From NCBI RefSeq assembly GCF_003259845.1, contig NZ_QLMJ01000025.1:1-64000 (forward strand): a stretch of DNA of 64,000 bases, read 5' to 3'. Shown piece by piece: positions 18,412-28,100 of this stretch. The notes beneath the pieces are model-generated. The model made no database searches. It worked only from the letters and a program-made list of their open reading frames with translations, and was not told the origin of the DNA. Position numbers and translations under genes: made by a program. Source of the DNA: Actinoplanes lutulentus (lineage in GTDB: Bacteria > Actinomycetota > Actinomycetes > Mycobacteriales > Micromonosporaceae). Each line of letters starts with the position of its first letter. Positions within the stretch are counted from its first letter, which is position 1.

Positions 18412-19773
18412 TTAACCGTTAACTTTTTCGCTGACCGGGGAACCCTCGGCCGCGCCGGGCTTGATACCCGCCATGGCGAAGGCGCCACCACCGCTACCCG
18501 AAGCCGGCTGAAGGTCGTAGGCGCTCTCAGCGTGCTCCGCGACGTCGATCCCGTCGACCTCAGCCTCCGGGGAGACCCGGAAGCCGATGGTCTTGTTGAT
18601 CAGGAAGCCGAGGATGAAGGCGACCGCGAACGAGTAGACCGTGACGATCAGGGCGCTCAGCGCCTGGATGCCGAGCTGCTTGACACCGCCGCCGACGAAC
18701 AGGCCGTCGTTGGCGACCAGGGCGTTGACCGCGCTGTCACCGAAGAGGCCGATCCAGAGGCAGCCGATCCAGCCGCCGACGAAGTGCACGCCGACCACGT
18801 CGAGCGAGTCGTCGTAACCGAGCTTGTACTTCAGGCTGATCGCCAGGGCACAGACCAGACCGGCGACCAGACCCAGCAGGGTCGCGGCCCAGGGGGCGAT
18901 GAAGGCACAGGCCGGCGTGATGGCGACCAGACCGGCGATCGCACCGGAGGAGGCGCCGACCAGGGTGGGCTTGCCGTCGCGGAACTTCTCCACGATGAGC
19001 CAGCCGACGACCGCCGCAGCGGTGGCGACCTGGGTGTTGATGAAGGCGAGACCGGTGATGCTGTCCGCGGTCAGCTCGGAGCCGGCGTTGAAGCCGAACC
19101 AGCCGAACCACAGCAGGCCCGCGCCCAGCGCCACGAACGGCACGTTGTGCGGCTTCATCGACTCACGAGGCCAGCCGACCCGCTTGCCGAGCACCAGAAC
19201 CAGTGCGAGAGCCGCAGCACCGGCGTTGATGTGAACCGCGGTACCACCTGCGAAGTCCAGGGCGCCGAGGTCGTAGATGAAGCCACCGCCCCAGACCCAG
19301 TGGGCGACCGGGAAGTAGACCAGGGTGGCCCACGCACCGGCGAAGACCAGCCAGCCGCCGAACTTGGCGCGGTCGCTGATCGCGCCGCTGATCAGAGCGA
19401 CGGTGATGATGGCGAACATCATCTGGAAGGCCATGAAGACGTAGAGCGGGATACCGGTACCGCTCGGGTTCTCAGCGGTGGCGCCCCACAGGTCGCCCTC
19501 GCCGAGGAAGGTCTTGGTGCCCAGGTAGTCACCGATGTTGCCGATGACGCTGCCCTGGTCGGTGCCGAAGGCCAACGAAAAGCCGTAGAAGAGCCAAAGT
19601 ACAGAGATGAGCCCCATCGCGGAGAAGCTCATCATCATCATGTTCAGAACGCCCTTGGAACGGTTCAGGCCACCGTAGAACAGGGCCAGTCCAGGGGTCA
19701 TGAGCAACACGATCGCGCTGGAGATCAGCAGCCACGCGGTGTTGCCAGTATCAATCGTCGGTGCGTCAGGCAC
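18412..19773 (-). CDS. amt: Ammonium transporter
   Basis: A 453-residue Amt/Mep/Rh channel with eleven expected TM segments. Conserved points include GLALFYGGL near the start, FVFAGAWATLVYFPVAHWVW, DFAGGTAVHINAG (first pore His region) and GVHFVGGWIGCLWIG (second pore His). The C-terminal cytoplasmic tail has a Gly/Ser-rich end. Start is GTG, preceded by AGGAGG. First gene of the nitrogen operon; a GlnR-like site lies upstream. Confidence 0.95.
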   Translation of the reverse strand: MPDAPTIDTGNTAWLLISSAIVLLMTPGLALFYGGLNRSKGVLNMMMMSFSAMGLISVLWLFYGFSLAFGTDQGSVIGNIGDYLGTKTFLGEGDLWGATAENPSGTGIPLYVFMAFQMMFAIITVALISGAISDRAKFGGWLVFAGAWATLVYFPVAHWVWGGGFIYDLGALDFAGGTAVHINAGAAALALVLVLGKRVGWPRESMKPHNVPFVALGAGLLWFGWFGFNAGSELTADSITGLAFINTQVATAAAVVGWLIVEKFRDGKPTLVGASSGAIAGLVAITPACAFIAPWAATLLGLVAGLVCALAISLKYKLGYDDSLDVVGVHFVGGWIGCLWIGLFGDSAVNALVANDGLFVGGGVKQLGIQALSALIVTVYSFAVAFILGFLINKTIGFRVSPEAEVDGIDVAEHAESAYDLQPASGSGGGAFAMAGIKPGAAEGSPVSEKVNG

Positions 19774-19883
19774 GCTGGCCTCCTAAGTAGGATTCCCTCC
19801 TCACGGCGCAGCGTGGCTACATCGCCCCTGGCCGGATGCGCGGAAGCTTTCCGCCCCCCTGTTTCGCACACGGTCTTCAGGCG

Positions 19884-19920
19884 ATTACCGGCGAGTGACG
19901 GCATGTTTCCGACGTGTGAA
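19884..19920 (-). promoter_or_regulatory. Candidate GlnR-binding site upstream of amt
   Basis: Read on the minus strand the sequence is TTCAC-N6-GAAAC-N5-GTCAC-N6-GTAAT, close to the known actinobacterial GlnR box GTnAC-N6-GAAAC-N6-GTnAC-N6-GAAAC. One spacer is a base short and the last half-site is weak. A further GTTTC (GAAAC on the minus strand) lies at 19861-19865, exactly 44 bases (two 22-base periods) from the GTTTC at 19905-19909. The site is about 110-150 bases before the amt start, a sensible place for activation. Confidence 0.45.
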
Positions 19921-19972
19921 GAAACTCTCACAGGCAAGACGATCATGGATGCCAAACGCTAAAGAAGGCCAC

Positions 19973-20770
19973 TCACCGCAGTGCGTACTCCAGCGTGTGC
20001 CGCTCGTAGTCGAGCAGCCGCAGGTCACGCATCGGACGGCGAAGGTGACCTTTATGAACGATCCGGACGAATGCCGGATCGCCGGCGGCCGCCATCCGCC
20101 GGATCCCCTCGACGTGGTCGACGATCCGTTTCCTTATGGTCCGAACCAGCCGATGCCGGTCGCGGGGAATCAAGCCGTACGCGTCCGCGAACAGGCGCAG
20201 CCGGCGCGGACGGTTCGGCCGCTTCCAGCCGAGCGTGTACGAATCCCGGTCACTGAAGAGAGGCACCCAGGTCCAGGCCGCGTACGCCACGTCGTACAGG
20301 CGTGAGCCCGGCGAAGCGAGGTCGAAATCGATCAGGGCAAGGGTGCCGTCCGGACGCCAGACCACGTTGTGCGGGGCGGCGTCGTGGTGACAGATCACCT
20401 CGGTGTCCGGCGGGGGCGGCCCGAACGAGCGCCAGACCGACCCCGGCGGGGGCACGAAACCGTACTGGGCGTCGTGGAACATCCGCAGCATCGTGCCGAC
20501 CGTGACCAGCGCTTCCTCGGTGACCCAGTGCGGGGCCAAGGGGTACTCGCCGCACTCGCCATCCAGGTAGGAGAGGACCTCGCGGCCTTTCTCGTCCATG
20601 CCGAGGGCGGACGGCGACCCGGTGAAACCGACCCGCTCCAGATGGTTCAGCAGGGCGTGCACGGCCGGGGTCCAGGGACCCGCGTTACGCCGGACCGTGT
20701 CACCGATCCGGGACACCGTGCTGACGTTGCCACCGTGCAGCGGGATCTCGCGCACCGGTTCCTGCGTCAC
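19973..20770 (-). CDS. APH-family phosphotransferase
   Basis: A 265-residue aminoglycoside/choline-kinase-like protein. The catalytic loop is ICHHDAAPHNVVW, followed by the metal-binding LIDFDLASPG. The substrate cannot be told from sequence; such stand-alone genes are often of unknown function and are not evidence of resistance. I chose the GTG at 20770 because GGGGAGG sits about 8 bases upstream; a GTG at 20800 has no ribosome site. Lies between amt and ftsY, transcribed the same way. Confidence 0.75.
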   Translation of the reverse strand: MTQEPVREIPLHGGNVSTVSRIGDTVRRNAGPWTPAVHALLNHLERVGFTGSPSALGMDEKGREVLSYLDGECGEYPLAPHWVTEEALVTVGTMLRMFHDAQYGFVPPPGSVWRSFGPPPPDTEVICHHDAAPHNVVWRPDGTLALIDFDLASPGSRLYDVAYAAWTWVPLFSDRDSYTLGWKRPNRPRRLRLFADAYGLIPRDRHRLVRTIRKRIVDHVEGIRRMAAAGDPAFVRIVHKGHLRRPMRDLRLLDYERHTLEYALR

Positions 20771-20809
20771 CAACGTCCTCCCCGGATCTCCTTCATACAC
20801 TTTGCGAGC

Positions 20810-22018
20810 CTACGCGTCCCCGCCAAGCAGAGCCTCCACGAAAGCCGCGGGCTCGAACGGCGCGAGGTCGTCCGGACCCTCGCCGAGACCCACGAGCTTC
20901 ACCGGGATACCCAGCTTGCGCTGCACCGCGATGACGATGCCGCCCTTGGCCGTGCCGTCCAGCTTGGTCAGAACGACACCCGTGACATCCACCACCTCAG
21001 TGAATACGCGGGCCTGCTCAAGACCGTTCTGACCGGTCGTGGCGTCGAGAATCAGCAGCGTCTCGTCGACCGGGCCGTGCTTCTCCACGACCCGCTTGAC
21101 CTTGCCGAGCTCGTCCATCAGGCCGACCTTGTTCTGCAGCCGGCCCGCGGTGTCGATCAGCACGGTGTCCACGCCGACCTCGATACCCCGTTTCACGGCG
21201 TCGAACGCCACACTCGCCGGATCGCCGCCCTCGGGACCGCGCACGGTCTCGGCGCCGACCCGCTCACCCCACGTCGCCAGCTGCTCGGCGGCGGCCGCCC
21301 GGAAGGTGTCGGCCGCGCCGAAGAGCACGGTGCGCCCGTCCGCGATCAGCACCCGGCCGATCTTGCCGCAGGTGGTGGTCTTGCCGGCGCCGTTCACGCC
21401 GACGACCATCACGACGGCCGGGCGGCCGTCGTGCGGAGTGGTCTTCAGGCTGCGGTCGAGGTCGGGCTCCAACGCGGCGACGAGTTCCTCGGCGAGCTGC
21501 TCACGGACCTCGGAGACGGAACGCGTACCGAGGATCCGGACCCGCTCCCGGAGCCGTTCGACGAGCACCTGGGTGGCCTCCACGCCGACGTCGGCGCCGA
21601 TCAGGCTCTCCTCGATCTCCTCCCAGTCCTCCTCCTCCAGGTGATCCCGGGAGAGAACAGTGAGCAGGCCCCGGCCGAGGGCGTTCTGCGAGCGGGCCAG
21701 CCGGGCACGCAGCCGGACCAGCCGGCCGGCGGTCGGCGCCGGCTGCTCGATCTCGGGAATCTCTTCCTCGACGACCGGGGGCGCCTCGTCAACGACCGGA
21801 GCCGGTGCCTCCTCGACAACCGGCGCGGGTGAGATGAGCGGCGGCAACTCGTCCTCGGCCGGCACCGCCGGCGCCGTCGGCGGGCGCTCCAGGGTGGTCG
21901 TCGAGCCCGGGGAGGGCGGCGGCGGGAGCTCCTTGCGGCGCATCCTCGGCACCACCAGCCCGACCGCGCCCGCGACCAGGACGACGAGCAGGATCACTGC
22001 GGCGACCACGTATTCCAT
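20810..22018 (-). CDS. ftsY: Signal recognition particle receptor
   Basis: A 402-residue SRP receptor GTPase. Residues 4-24 form a membrane segment, 30-98 are Pro/Glu-rich (the acidic A region), 100-185 the four-helix N domain, and 190-402 the G domain with GVNGAGKTTT (207-216), the DTAGRLQN switch and TKLDGTAKGG. It brings ribosome-SRP complexes to the Sec translocon. The ATG at 22018 begins the membrane segment with AAGGA upstream; the longer open frame is not coding. Downstream of smc in the usual actinobacterial order. Confidence 0.95.
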   Translation of the reverse strand: MEYVVAAVILLVVLVAGAVGLVVPRMRRKELPPPPSPGSTTTLERPPTAPAVPAEDELPPLISPAPVVEEAPAPVVDEAPPVVEEEIPEIEQPAPTAGRLVRLRARLARSQNALGRGLLTVLSRDHLEEEDWEEIEESLIGADVGVEATQVLVERLRERVRILGTRSVSEVREQLAEELVAALEPDLDRSLKTTPHDGRPAVVMVVGVNGAGKTTTCGKIGRVLIADGRTVLFGAADTFRAAAAEQLATWGERVGAETVRGPEGGDPASVAFDAVKRGIEVGVDTVLIDTAGRLQNKVGLMDELGKVKRVVEKHGPVDETLLILDATTGQNGLEQARVFTEVVDVTGVVLTKLDGTAKGGIVIAVQRKLGIPVKLVGLGEGPDDLAPFEPAAFVEALLGGDA

Positions 22019-22159
22019 GCCCGAATCCTTACAGATGAGCCGTACCCACGTGGCTCGGGTCGTGCACTGGCGATTCCGGGCCTCCCGACGGAGGATGGGT
22101 AACCCCCTTGGTACCAGCACGGAAGGCATTCGCATGCGGCAATTCCCCGGCGTCATCCG

Positions 22160-23833
22160 GTGACCGCTCAGTTACTCATCGGCCCGATGCTGCGGCGAGT
22201 CACCGGCGATCGCGCCACCATCTGGCTGGAGACCAGTGAGCCGGCCGAGGTGCTCATCGAGGCCGAGGGCGGCGCCACCGGCTCCGCCCCGACCTTCTCC
22301 GCGTACGGGCACCACTACGCCATGATCGTCGTGACCGGCCTGGTCCCGGACTCGTCACAGGCCTACACGGTCACTCTCGACGGGCGTTCGGTGTGGCCGG
22401 CGGCCGGTTCCACGTACCCTCCCTCGGTGATCCGGACCCGGGCCACCGACGACCGTGACCAACCGGTGAGCTTGACCTTCGGGTCCTGCCGTGAGGGGAC
22501 GCCGCAGTCGAGCGGGCGACGGCTGCCGCCGGACGCGCTCGACGCGTTCGCCCGGCGGCTGATGGCCGGTACGCACGATCGGCCCGACCTGCTGGTGCTG
22601 CTCGGCGACCAGGTGTACGCGGACGAGACCTCGGCGAAGGTCAAGCGGTACCTGAAGAAGCGCCGCCGCAACGGCCACGACGGCCCGGACGACCAGGTCG
22701 TCGCCTTCGAGGAGTACACGAAGCTCTACCTGGAGTCATGGCGCGACCCGGAGGTGCGGTGGCTGTTCTCCACCGTGCCCAGCGTGATGATCTTCGACGA
22801 CCATGAGTTGATCGACGACTGGAACACCTCGGCCTCCTGGCGTGCCGACATCGCGCGGAACTCCTGGTGGCGCAAGCGGATCGCGGACGGCCTCGCGTCG
22901 TACTGGATCTACCAGCACCTGGGCAACCTGAGCCCGGACGAGCTCGCCGCCGACCCGCTGTTCCAGAAGGTGTCCTCGTCCGGCGACGCCACCGAACTGC
23001 TGCACGAGTTCGGGTTGCGGGTCGACGAGCCGGGGTCGGCGGAGAACACCGACCAGCCGTACCAGTGGAGCTTCGCGCTCGACGTCGGCCGGACCCGTCT
23101 GGTCGTGCTGGACAACCGGTGCAACCGGGTGCTCACCCCGGGCGCGCGGGCCATGCTCCCGGCAAGCGAGTGGGACTGGTTCCTGGACCGCGCACACGGC
23201 GATTACGACCACCTGGTGGTCGGCTCGTCGCTGCCGTGGCTGATGCCGCCGGCCATCCACCACCTCGAGGCGTGGAACGAGCGGATCGCCGAGTCACGGC
23301 ACGCCCGCACTGCCGCGTTCGGCGAGCAGATCCGGCGCGCGTTCGACCTGGAGCACTGGGCGGCATTCGGCAAGTCGTTCGCGGCGCTCGGCGAGCTCTT
23401 CCGGCGGCTCGGCGAGGGCAACCCGGACGCTCCGAGCCGCCGCGTCGGGGCGGGCGGGGCGTACGCCGCACCCGCCTCGATCAGCGTGCTCTCCGGTGAT
23501 GTGCATCACTCGTACGTGGCGAAGGCCGATTTCGGTCAGGCCCTCGCCACGCCGGTGATGCAGCTGACCTGCTCCCCCATCCACAACCAGGTTCCGGCGC
23601 CGATGCGGCCGCTGATGCGTTTCAGCTGGTCACGGGCGGTGGCTCGGGTGGCCCGGGGTCTGTCCAAGTCGGCCGGGGTAGCGAAACCGGCGCTGCGCTG
23701 GAAGCGGGTGGCCGGGCCGTACTTCGGCAACGCGGTCGGCACCCTTCAGCTGGAGGGCCGGTCCGCCACCGCCCGGATCGAGGGCACTTCCAAGGACGGC
23801 GACCTCTTCGACGTGGCCGAGGTCAAGTACTGA
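22160..23833 (+). CDS. PhoD-like metallophosphatase
   Basis: A 557-residue protein of the alkaline phosphatase D/PhoD-like family. N-terminal residues 1-95 form a fibronectin-like beta domain (ATIWLETSEPAEVLIEAE). The metallophosphatase core then follows: FGSCREG, LLVLLGDQVYADE, MIFDDHELIDDWN, VVGSSLPWL and LSGDVHHSY. No signal peptide or Tat motif is seen, so it may act in the cytoplasm. It likely hydrolyses a phosphodiester. GTG start at 22160 without a clear ribosome site (possibly leaderless). Divergent from ftsY and convergent, by 4 bases, with the lipoprotein gene. Confidence 0.82.
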   Translation: MTAQLLIGPMLRRVTGDRATIWLETSEPAEVLIEAEGGATGSAPTFSAYGHHYAMIVVTGLVPDSSQAYTVTLDGRSVWPAAGSTYPPSVIRTRATDDRDQPVSLTFGSCREGTPQSSGRRLPPDALDAFARRLMAGTHDRPDLLVLLGDQVYADETSAKVKRYLKKRRRNGHDGPDDQVVAFEEYTKLYLESWRDPEVRWLFSTVPSVMIFDDHELIDDWNTSASWRADIARNSWWRKRIADGLASYWIYQHLGNLSPDELAADPLFQKVSSSGDATELLHEFGLRVDEPGSAENTDQPYQWSFALDVGRTRLVVLDNRCNRVLTPGARAMLPASEWDWFLDRAHGDYDHLVVGSSLPWLMPPAIHHLEAWNERIAESRHARTAAFGEQIRRAFDLEHWAAFGKSFAALGELFRRLGEGNPDAPSRRVGAGGAYAAPASISVLSGDVHHSYVAKADFGQALATPVMQLTCSPIHNQVPAPMRPLMRFSWSRAVARVARGLSKSAGVAKPALRWKRVAGPYFGNAVGTLQLEGRSATARIEGTSKDGDLFDVAEVKY

Positions 23834-23837
23834 TCGC

Positions 23838-24503
23838 TCAGTCGAGGGCCGGGATGTTCGACTTGCCCCGGTCCTCGACGGCGTAATTCGTGAGGAACTC
23901 GTTGTCGCCGCTCTCCTCGGCGATCACTTTCCCCTCCTTGGTGGTCTGCACGAAGAGGCCGGCCACCTCGATCAGGCGGCCCGGGCTGTCGGCGGCCGGT
24001 GCGGGGAACGTGAAGATCTGGTCCTTCTCGGAGGCGTCGCACGACTCGATCTTGATCTGCAGCGACTGGGAGCCACCCGGCGAGTGGACCTGTAGGCAGT
24101 ACGTATCGCCGCCGGCCCGCAGCTTGCCGGTCTTGAGCAGGAACTTCTCGGCGCCGGGGCTGATCGGGACGGTCACGAACAGCGAACGGTCGCCGGGCTT
24201 CGCCAGCTCGAGGATGCCGTCCGAGCCGACGGTGAGAGCGTCGCCGCCAGCGGACGCGACAGTCGTGAAGACGACCTGCCGGCCGAGACCGGGAAGACTG
24301 CCCGGCCCAGCCGGAGCCTCGGTGGGTGCTTCCGTGGTCGCGGCTTCAGTGGGTTTTGACGTCACTGGAGGCGCTGCGGAGGACGCAGCAGGGGCAGGCG
24401 ACGTGGGAGAAGCAGACGGGGTGGCAGCGGAGGAGCAGGCCGAAACGGCCAGCACCAGGGCACACCCACCGGTAAACGCGACGATCCTGCCGAGACGAGA
24501 CAT
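23838..24503 (-). CDS. Secreted lipoprotein of unknown function
   Basis: A 221-residue protein. Signal peptide residues 1-22 end in the lipobox VSAC, so Cys is probably lipidated and the protein sits on the outer face of the membrane. A Ser/Pro/Thr/Ala-rich linker follows (about 25-75), then a beta-rich domain of about 145 residues with two Cys (TYCLQVH and ESCDAS) that may form a disulfide. I do not recognise the family. The ATG at 24503 begins the signal peptide; AAGGATGAAGG precedes it. Confidence 0.75.
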   Translation of the reverse strand: MSRLGRIVAFTGGCALVLAVSACSSAATPSASPTSPAPAASSAAPPVTSKPTEAATTEAPTEAPAGPGSLPGLGRQVVFTTVASAGGDALTVGSDGILELAKPGDRSLFVTVPISPGAEKFLLKTGKLRAGGDTYCLQVHSPGGSQSLQIKIESCDASEKDQIFTFPAPAADSPGRLIEVAGLFVQTTKEGKVIAEESGDNEFLTNYAVEDRGKSNIPALD

Positions 24504-24556
24504 GCCTTCATCCTTCCGGGAGCCGGGCCGAAGCCGACATCCCGGAAAGATGCCGA

Positions 24557-25171
24557 TCACTCCGGAAGATCAAGAACCTTGCGCAGGTACGGAAGATGCT
24601 CCGGCCCGGCCCAGCGATAACCGGTGAGTCCCGCAGTCCGGGCGCCCTGCACCGCGCGGTCGTCGTCGTCCACCATGAGCACGTGTTTCGGCAGCTTGCC
24701 GACCTTGAGGCAGGCCTGCGTGAAGAACTCCTTCGCCGGCTTGTGCGTCTTCAGCTCCCAGGAGCTGATCACCTCGTCCACCTCGCCGGTGAGGCCGAGC
24801 GCGTCCAGGTCGCCGCGGAGCCGGTCGGTCGCGTTCGTGGCGATCGCCACCGGGCGGCCCGCCGCGCGCACCTCACGGACGAACGCCAGAACCTCAGGAT
24901 CAACCTCACCCCGGTACGCCTGCCAGGCGGCGACAGCGGCGGCCGACTCCGCCTCGTCGAGCGGGAGCCGGCTCGCGACCAGGCTCATCCACTCCGCGTC
25001 GGTGATCTCGCCGGCCATCGCGGGCCGGTAGATGTCCCAGGACATCGACGTCTCGAGCAACGAGGCCGGCTTCAGCCCGTACTGCACCTCGACGGCGATC
25101 ATCGGGGCCGGATCCCAGCGGCGCAGCACGCCGTCCAGGTCGATGAGCAGGGCCCTGGCGCGATCGCGCAT
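24557..25171 (-). CDS. HAD-superfamily hydrolase
   Basis: A 204-residue HAD phosphatase. Motif I is LLIDLDGVLRRWDP (the first Asp is the nucleophile), motif II AIATNATD, motif III Lys in KTHKPAKEFF, and motif IV MVDDDDRAVQGAR. The helical cap lies between residues 15 and 95. Substrate unknown. The stop of smc is 7 bases upstream of its ATG, so it is probably co-transcribed with smc. Confidence 0.85.
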   Translation of the reverse strand: MRDRARALLIDLDGVLRRWDPAPMIAVEVQYGLKPASLLETSMSWDIYRPAMAGEITDAEWMSLVASRLPLDEAESAAAVAAWQAYRGEVDPEVLAFVREVRAAGRPVAIATNATDRLRGDLDALGLTGEVDEVISSWELKTHKPAKEFFTQACLKVGKLPKHVLMVDDDDRAVQGARTAGLTGYRWAGPEHLPYLRKVLDLPE

Positions 25172-25177
25172 GTCTGT

Positions 25178-28100
25178 CTAGTCCTCTTCTTCCTCGCGTA
25201 CCAGCCGCTGGCTGATCACCTGGGTGACACCCGCGCGCATCGTGACGCCGTAGAGGGCGTCAGCGACCTCCATCGTGCGCTTCTGGTGCGTGATGATGAG
25301 CAGCTGGCTCTTCTCCCGGAGCTGCCGGAAGAGCGTAATCAACCGGCCCAGGTTGACGTCGTCCAGGGCCGCCTCGACCTCGTCCATGATGTAGAACGGC
25401 GAGGGGCGGGCCCGGAAGATCGCGCAGAGCATCGCGACCGCGGTCAGCGAGCGCTCGCCACCGGAGAGCAGCGACAGCCGCTTGATCTTCTTGCCCGGCG
25501 GGCGGGCCTCGACCTCGACGCCGGTGGTGAGCATGTCCTCCGGGTCGGTCAGCACGAGCCGGCCCTCACCACCGGGGAACAGCACCTGGAAGACGGCCTG
25601 GAACTCCCGCGCGGTGTCCTCGAACGCCGAGGCGAAGACTTCGAGGATCCGGTCGTCGACGTCCTTGACGACGGTGAGCAGGTCCTTGCGGGTGGCCTTG
25701 AGGTCCTCGAGCTGGTCGGAGAGGAACTTGTACCGCTCCTCCAGGGCGGCGAACTCCTCCAGCGCCAGCGGGTTCACCTTGCCGAGCAGGGTGAGGTCGC
25801 GCTCCGCCTTGTTCGCCCGTTTCTCCTGGGTCGGCCGGTGGAACGGGACCGGCTCCGGTTCCGGCTTGCCGTCTTTCTCGGCCAGCGCCACGTCGGCCTG
25901 GGTCGGCGGCACCAGCTGCTCCGGGCCGTACTCCAGGATCAGCGTCTCGACGTCGAGCGAGAAGTCCTCGGCGGCTTTCGCCTCCAGCTGGTCGATGCGC
26001 ATCCGCTGCTCGGCACGGGCCATCTCGTCGCGGTGCACCTCGCCGGTGAGCCGTTCCAGCTCGGTGACGAGGCGTTTCGCGGTGGCGCGTACCTCCTGCA
26101 GCTCGGCTTCCCGGCTGGTGCGCGCCTGGGCCAGCTCGTCGCGGTGGCCGGCCGCGCCGGCCAGCGAGACGGCGACGTGCTCCAGCGCGCCGGCCGCGCC
26201 GAGCGCGACCGACTGGGCGATCTTCGCGCCCCGGGCGCGGGCCTCCCGGCGGGCCGCGGCCCGCTCCCGGGCCTGTCGTTCCGCGTTGGCCTGGCGCATC
26301 AGCGAGTCGGCGCGGCCGGCGATCGAGGAGACCCGTTCCTCAGCGGTACGCACCGCGAGCCGGACCTCCATCTCGTTCTGCCGGGCCTGCGGCACCATCG
26401 CGGCGAGCTGGTCACGCTCCTCGGTGGAGGGTTCCTCGTCGATCGGGGTGTCCTCGGCCAGCCGGAGACGTTCCTCCAGCTCGGCGAGGCGCAGCACGTC
26501 GGTCTCCCGGGCCGCCTCGGCTTTCTGCCGGGACGCGCCGAGGCGCTCGGTCTCCGCCTTGGCCGACCGGGCCGCCGCGCCCAGCTCGGCGAGCCGCCGG
26601 GCGGACGCGTTGCGCTCGCCCTCGGCGGCGCGCTTCGCCTGCGCGGCAACGTTCACCGTCTGCTTGAGCTCGGCCACCTCGGCCCGGGCCGCGCCGAGCT
26701 GGTCCTTGAGCTCGGCGATCGCCTCCTCGGCGGCGGCACGCTTGGCCTTGGCCTCGTCGACCGCGGCCTGCACCTCGATGTAACTGGTTGCTTTCGCCGA
26801 ACCGCCGGCCGACGCCCAGGCGCCGACCACGTCACCGTCCGGCGTCACCGCGCGCAGCTCGGCGTTGACCGCCACGAGCGCGGCCGCGGCGGCCAGGTCG
26901 GGAACGAGCACCATGTCGCGCAGCACCCGGTTGAGCGCCGGGCGGATCTGCTCCGGGCAGTCGACGATCTCCGGCGCCCAGACCGCGCCTTCCGGCAACT
27001 CCGGGCGCAGGCTCTCCAGAGAGCCCCGCATTCCGGGTCCTGCGGACCCGGCGACCACGAGATCCGCGCGACCCGCGTCAGCGATCTTGAGGGTACGCAT
27101 GGCTTCGATCGCCTCGTCGACACCGGACAGTGCGACCGAGTCGGCCAGCCCGCCCAGTGCCGCGGCGAGCGCGACCTCGTGCCCCGGGCGGACGGTCAGC
27201 AGTGAGGCGAGGCTGCCCAGCAGACCCGGCACCTGACCGGCCCGGGCGAGCAGCGCGCCGGCGCCGTCCTTGCGTTTGAGGCCGAGGGCGAGCGCCTCCT
27301 CGCGGGCCTTCCAGCTGGCGGCGTCCTTCTCCGCGGCGCGTTCGGCGTCGGAGAGCTCGCGGACCACGGCGGCGGCCCGGTCGTGTGCGGCGACCGCCTC
27401 GTCGTGCTGCGCGTCCAGGTCGGCGTTGTCCCGGTCGGCCTCCGAGGTCTCGTCGGCGACCAGGTCCACCTCGGCCTGTGCGGCCTCGGCACGCATCAGC
27501 GCGTCGCTGTGCGCCGTCGCGAGACGCTCGATCTCCTCGGCGACACCTTCGGTACGCGCGCGGGCGGCGTTCACGTTGCCGGTCAGTTTCGCCAGGCCCT
27601 CGCGCCGGTCGGCGATCGCCTTGGCGGCCGCACGCAGCGCGCCCTCGGCCGCGGCCAGCTGCCGTTCCAGGTCCTGCCGCTGCTCGACCGCCTCGGCCAG
27701 GCGCATCTGGTCCTCGGTCAGCGCCTCGCGCAGTTCTTCTTCCTGCTCGCGAACACTCTCCGCCTCGGCTTCGAGCATCTCCGGGTCGCGGCCCGGGCGC
27801 TCCTCGTCCGGAGTCGCGGCGAGGTGACGCAGTCGTTCGGTGGCGAGCTGCTCGGTGGAGCGGAAGCGTTCCTGCAGGGTGGAGAGTTTGTACCAGGCGT
27901 CCTGCGCGGCCGCCAGCAGCGGAGCGTCCTCGGCGTGCTGCGTCTCCAGGTCGGCGAGCCAGCGCTGGATCTCGCGGTTCTCCCCCTCGACCTGACCACG
28001 GCGGTCGCGCATCGCCGACTCGTCGGCGATCTCCTTGTCCAGAGTGGTGCGCAGGGTGTGCAGGTCGTCGGCGAGCAGCCGGAGCCGGGCGTCACGCAGG

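Noticed and set aside
19973..20770. Aminoglycoside resistance gene
   Set aside because: The APH-like fold is shared by many kinases of unknown substrate; nothing here points to an antibiotic.
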